This document shows positions 6,701-8,906 of a stretch of 8,906 nucleotides of DNA, piece after piece. This stretch comes from CAYWTX01 sp964461295 (GTDB taxonomy: Bacteria; Planctomycetota; Phycisphaerae; SM23-33). A model generated the notes under the pieces. The model saw only the letters and a list, made by a program, of their open reading frames with translations. It was not told where the DNA came from and made no database searches. The DNA is taken from NCBI GenBank assembly GCA_964461295.1, contig CAYWTX010000563.1, forward strand, positions 1 to 8,906. The letters run 5' to 3'. Positions within the stretch are counted from its first letter, which is position 1. Each line of letters opens with the position of its first letter. The position numbers and the translations under genes are program-made.

Positions 6701-6959
6701 CGGCGGCGAGGAGGCGCGGGTGGCGTCGCTGGACCTGGGCGAGTTGTGCCTGCGAATGGGCGACGCGGCCGAGGCGATTGTCGTGGCGGAGGACGTGCTC
6801 CGCGGCAAGTGCGGCGACGAGCAGCGGCGGCGGGCGCTGGAGTTGATGGGGCGGGCGCACATGGCGCGGCGGGAATACGAGAAGGCCGTGCGGGCGCTGT
6901 CGGCGATGGCGGAAGTGAAAATGGCCGCCGCCGATGGGGCCAAGGGGGGGCACAAGTGA
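3753..6959 (+). CDS. Membrane-anchored TPR-repeat protein with STN-like segment
   Basis: Not a named family that I recognise. The 1068-residue product has four parts. Residues 1-312 are predicted cytoplasmic: two charged helices rich in Glu/Arg/Lys (about 19-38 and 88-113, coiled-coil-like) and then six low-complexity repeats with the core GATGPTRPGSVDSP (119-301). A single hydrophobic helix (315-337), preceded by RRP, fits an inward N-terminus. The rest would be periplasmic: TPR-like helical hairpins (about 394-520, and 674 to near the C-terminus). Between them, residues 580-655 resemble the STN/secretin short domain in having a buried beta-strand pattern and a helix with AEDVLNQFA. Such proteins usually scaffold envelope assemblies; that role here is inference. 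It is the first gene after the sigma-54 promoter, and its stop overlaps the next start by one base. Confidence 0.85.
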   Translation: MAEPQSNQPDGSSPEGPMTLRERIALEMEKRREAKKRAGASPAEGAAAPSTAGGATGAGFPQTETTGPLGAGSVGSSSAAREPRPEAATSLQELIARKRQKLEAELARRQAEEAAGAGSQEGIASPGATGPTRPGSVDSPDAQAAGAASQKGVASPGATGPTRPGSVDSPNAQAAGAGGASQEGVASPGATGPTRPGSVDSPNAQAAGAGAASQKGVASTGATGPTRPGSVDSPNAQAAGAGAASQKGIASTGATGPTRPGSVDSPNAQAARAAAGAASQKGVASPGATGPTRPGSVDSPNAPASLAAGRRPMMVAAMIVLNTLLLAVVAGLVAFLLRQGHEGVSSTALALALMDRSRPAAGATTRPAAPNANDYLADLDAPVAALALKDLPSWAQAEQAFAARDFKTALDGYGRLLLASRCLPTETTSGEFFKFRIAESVWSLGRPEAAQKLLNQLTAAESPVVRGAACAALAEMAESAGELLQARALAYRAVAALGALGGSLSLEADCDYLAGRALTKKVNALYASQAAVPWSRLQRSDPFAGSSEPAIRRLLEEGAAAGRSARGASAGVKIEKAGSRWRVSATKSTAEDVLNQFAVAAEMNVRWPAGDTSGRRRTVEAQLREMSAQRVAEVVCGMVGLAARFSPDHVTVCDVAAAGELQEQQAALGGEEESAWRRFALRYAGDERVGEGCFALAVLQEWAGEKASALRQYQFVAKQYTSQGRISPEALLRSAAIRTELRDYVGAERDLLDLLDVFPHYPRSAEVYIRLGRLKSLVGKHAEALTLFSRVLTFELTSEGRRETMLAAAECCFQKGDYDAACRWVGDCLAQPAELTQEQIVEGCGRLGQYESARGDHRAAVQAYRRALMANPSRGKYVELVLGVARSHQAGGDAVGALRMLGRLNGEDMAPDRLADWLMQLSAAYRAMGLPDRARQAIRKRGGAVTDAARQARLVMEQARCLWEEGDLVAARQAMAEALAKLGGGEEARVASLDLGELCLRMGDAAEAIVVAEDVLRGKCGDEQRRRALELMGRAHMARREYEKAVRALSAMAEVKMAAADGAKGGHK
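3948..3971 (+). repeat. Degenerate copy of the coding palindrome
   Basis: CCGGCCCC (3949-3956) and GGGGCCGG (3960-3967) form an 8-bp stem around TTG, flanked by an A on the left and CTCTGTGG on the right, as in the array units downstream. It encodes T-G-P-L-G-A-G-S-V in the same phase as the other copies. Confidence 0.6.
4107..4656 (+). repeat. In-frame tandem array of 90-102 bp units, six copies
   Basis: Units begin at AGCCAG: 4107, 4197, 4293, 4389, 4485 and 4587, so spacing is 90, 96, 96, 96 and 102 bp. Length changes are in steps of 6 bp, in the Ala/Gly-rich spacer, and keep the frame. Each unit carries the palindrome CCGGGCCG-ACA-CGGCCCGG, at 4138-4156, 4228-4246, 4324-4342, 4420-4438, 4516-4534 and 4618-4636. 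The encoded peptide is low-complexity and rich in Ala, Gly, Ser and Pro, on the predicted cytoplasmic side of the membrane helix. Confidence 0.92.
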
Positions 6960-7924
6960 TGCGCATAGTGGGAAGCCTGTTTGCGGTCGTACTCCTCGGG
7001 GTCATCGCGCGCGAGACCTGCGCCCAGGCGGAGGCGACCGGGCCGGCACGGCCCGGCTCGGCCGGGCCCGCGGGCGTCGGTGGTGTTGGGCCGGTTTCTT
7101 CGGCGGATGTGAACCGTCCTGGCTGTTCGGATCCCGCGAAGTTGAGGCCGGCCGCGGTGCGGAGGATGTGGATGTCCAGTCCGACGACGGCGGCGAGCAC
7201 GCAGCCGGCGAATTCGGCGGCGAACGAAGAGGTCCGCAAGCTGATGGAAGAGTTGGGGTCAGTCCGGATCACGGCTGGGCAGCGCAGGGCGGGCGTCCAG
7301 ACGGAGCCGGTCGTCGAGGCGGCCACGTCCGCGGAGGTGAAGTCACCGGCCCAGACGCAGCCGGCAAGCCAGCCGACATCGCGGCCGGCGCCGCATCCGA
7401 GGGCGCCGGTGGAGCCGCTGCCGAAGGAACTGCTGGCCCGGTTGAAGGAGTTGTCGAGCACGGCCCTGGCCGCACCGGCGACGTTGGGCGACGAGTTGTA
7501 CGCCGGGGGGCACCTTCAGGCGGCGTACGTTCTGTACGAGCATGCGGCGAAGAACGGCGATCCCAACAGCAAGCCGTGGGCGCTGCTGCAGATGGCCGAC
7601 TGCGTTCGGGCCAGCGACCCGGCCGCGGCTGAGCAGTTGTACGCCCAGGTGGTGCGCGACCACGCGAACACGGTGTGGGCCTCGGCGGCGGAGGCCGAGA
7701 GCAGGACGCTGGCCTGGCTGCGGGCCAGCAACACGGCCGACGTGCTGCAGGCGGCGGAGAGGAGCACGGCGGCGGCGACGAAGGCGGCGAGTCGGACGAG
7801 CACGAAACCGGCGCCGGCGAGTGCGCCGAGCAAGGCACCCGCGGGGAGTCAGGTCCCTGGGCTTCCGGACGGCAAGAGTTCCAATGCCTCCAGCGGCAAC
7901 AAGGAAGGGCGGGCCCATGGGTGA
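6959..7924 (+). CDS. Exported TPR-like protein
   Basis: No named family recognised. The 321-residue product starts with a Sec-type signal peptide: MRIVGSLFAVVLLGVIA, then AQA with cleavage likely after residue 24; no lipobox precedes Cys21. A Pro/Ala/Thr-rich, probably disordered stretch follows (about 25-150), including a copy of the T-G-P-x-R-P-G-S element at 27-34. Residues 155-265 are helical and TPR-like (GDELYAGGHLQAAYVLYEHA, and AAAEQLYAQVVRDH with later Ala/Trp positions), comparable to YbgF-type repeats. The C-terminus is Ser/Ala/Lys-rich. The start ATG overlaps the previous stop by one base, with a seven-G run 8 bases upstream as ribosome binding site, indicating translational coupling. 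A frame extension further upstream would run inside the previous gene and lacks the signal peptide at its start. Likely a periplasmic partner of the preceding protein (inference). Confidence 0.85.
   Translation: MRIVGSLFAVVLLGVIARETCAQAEATGPARPGSAGPAGVGGVGPVSSADVNRPGCSDPAKLRPAAVRRMWMSSPTTAASTQPANSAANEEVRKLMEELGSVRITAGQRRAGVQTEPVVEAATSAEVKSPAQTQPASQPTSRPAPHPRAPVEPLPKELLARLKELSSTALAAPATLGDELYAGGHLQAAYVLYEHAAKNGDPNSKPWALLQMADCVRASDPAAAEQLYAQVVRDHANTVWASAAEAESRTLAWLRASNTADVLQAAERSTAAATKAASRTSTKPAPASAPSKAPAGSQVPGLPDGKSSNASSGNKEGRAHG
7037..7058 (+). repeat. Copy of the coding palindrome after the signal peptide
   Basis: CCGGGCCG-GCA-CGGCCCGG (7038-7056), flanked by A on the left and CTC on the right, differs from the array units in the neighbouring gene only in the loop. 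It encodes T-G-P-A-R-P-G-S in the same reading phase, two residues after the likely signal peptidase site. Confidence 0.85.
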
Positions 7925-8906
7925 GCGGGTCTGTCACAACGTGCTGCTGTACAGCGTGGACGCGGCGCTGGTGCGCGGGGTGCTGGAGGTGCTGGCCCAG
8001 CGCGGCATCCGCGGCACGGTCGTCGCGCGGGCCGCGGAGGTGCGCGAGAAGCTGGAGGCCCGTCCGTGGGACCTGGTGATTGCCGACGCCGCGGGCGCGG
8101 GCGAGGAGGCCTTGGGCCTGTTGCGCGAGGTGAAGGCGCAGTCGCCCGAGCTGCCGGTGGTGATGCTCGGCGGGGAGGCCGATGTTCGCACAGCCGTGCA
8201 GGCCGTGCGGGCCGGGTGCGAGGACTACCTGGTGAAGCCCGTCTCTCGGGCGGCGATGGAGACGGTGCTGGAGACGCTGTTGCCGGCGCGGGCGGTGCCG
8301 ATGGCGGCCTGGGCCGAGGAAGGCGGGCGGTGCCTGTACCAGATCGCCGGGCACAGCGCGGCCCTGGGCGAAGTGATGGGCATGGCGCGAAAGGTGGCCC
8401 GCACTTCGGTGCCGGTGCTGATCACCGGGGAGAGCGGCACGGGGAAGGAACTGGTGTCGTACTACCTGCACGCGCAGTCCAGCCGGGCGCGCGGGCCGTA
8501 CATCCGCGTGAACTGCGCGGCCCTGAGCGAATCGCTTCTGGAGAGCGAGTTGTTCGGGCACGAGCGCGGCGCGTTCACCGGGGCCTGCGTCCAGCGGAAG
8601 GGGCGGTTCGAGCGGGCGCACGGCGGGACGCTGCTGTTGGACGAGATTTCGGAGACCACGCCGCGGTTGCAGGCGGAGTTGCTTCGCGTGCTGGAGCAGC
8701 AGGACTTCGAGCGCGTGGGCGGCAGCGAATCGGTGCGGGTGAACGTGCGGGTGATCTGCACGAGCAACCGCGACCTGCCAGCGGAGGCGGCCGCCGGGCG
8801 GTTCCGCCGCGACCTGTACTACCGGATCAGCGGGGTTCACCTGGCCGTGCCGGCGCTCCGCGAGCGGCGCGAGGACATGCCGGTGCTGGTGTGGCACTTC
8901 GTGAAC
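7917..8906 (+). CDS. Sigma-54-dependent response regulator with atypical receiver (partial, 3' end beyond window)
   Basis: NtrC-type activator; 330 residues are seen and the frame is open at the window edge. Residues 5-122 form a receiver-like domain, 143 onwards the AAA+ domain: Walker A GESGTGKE 171-178, GAFTGA 218-223, Walker B LLLDE 239-243, sensor I TSNRDL 282-287, arginine-finger region GRFRRDLYYRI 294-304. The missing part should hold sensor II and a Fis-type HTH. In the receiver the phospho-acceptor candidate Asp57 and Lys107 (YLVKP) are present, but the acidic pair normally after the first strand reads S-V (LLYSVD), and the switch Thr/Ser after the fourth strand is Gly85. Normal phosphorylation is therefore doubtful. 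The ATG overlaps the preceding stop by 8 bases with GGAAGG 8 bases upstream, so the gene is translationally coupled in the operon driven by the sigma-54 promoter at 3692. Confidence 0.92.
   Translation, partial: MGERVCHNVLLYSVDAALVRGVLEVLAQRGIRGTVVARAAEVREKLEARPWDLVIADAAGAGEEALGLLREVKAQSPELPVVMLGGEADVRTAVQAVRAGCEDYLVKPVSRAAMETVLETLLPARAVPMAAWAEEGGRCLYQIAGHSAALGEVMGMARKVARTSVPVLITGESGTGKELVSYYLHAQSSRARGPYIRVNCAALSESLLESELFGHERGAFTGACVQRKGRFERAHGGTLLLDEISETTPRLQAELLRVLEQQDFERVGGSESVRVNVRVICTSNRDLPAEAAAGRFRRDLYYRISGVHLAVPALRERREDMPVLVWHFVN

Noticed and set aside
1795..8897. Several long open frames on the minus strand (for example 1795-3198, 3574-4953, 5686-7461, 7269-8897)
   Set aside because: They are opposite genes with clear domain motifs, give Arg/Pro/Ala-rich low-complexity translations, and are expected in GC-rich coding DNA.

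Overview
The window is a GC-rich bacterial segment whose real genes are all on the + strand. The mix of long tetratricopeptide-type proteins, sigma-54 activators, a Gfo/Idh/MocA oxidoreductase and many short-loop GC hairpins in and between genes suggests a planctomycete-like or similar environmental lineage. That placement is inference; no rRNA or other taxonomic marker is present.

Layout. Bases 1-141 are the 3' end of a group II intron, with domain V and domain VI (bulged branch-point A134) recognisable. It abuts a three-copy 72-bp tandem repeat (147-356) made of two GC hairpins. After a non-coding stretch with adjacent palindromes comes a complete Gfo/Idh/MocA dehydrogenase gene (544-1617). 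A gap with three hairpins (1641-1721) separates it from a sigma-54 activator without a receiver domain (about 1927-3240). A 450-base non-coding stretch with further hairpins ends in a perfect-consensus sigma-54 promoter (3692-3707).

This promoter precedes a tightly packed operon: a 1068-residue membrane-anchored protein with TPR-like repeats and a central STN-like segment (3753-6959), a secreted TPR-like protein overlapping it by 1 nt (6959-7924), and a second sigma-54 activator with a degenerate receiver domain overlapping that by 8 nt (7917 to beyond the window end). The likely picture is a sigma-54-controlled envelope locus with one activator upstream and a second inside the operon, which could give positive feedback. 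Its physiological role is not evident from the sequence.

The most unusual feature is a 19-bp palindrome encoding T-G-P-x-R-P-G-S. It occurs six times in a 90-102 bp tandem array in the large gene, once more in degenerate form upstream in that gene, and once in the next gene just after its signal peptide, always in the same reading phase. It looks like a hairpin element tolerated inside coding sequence.
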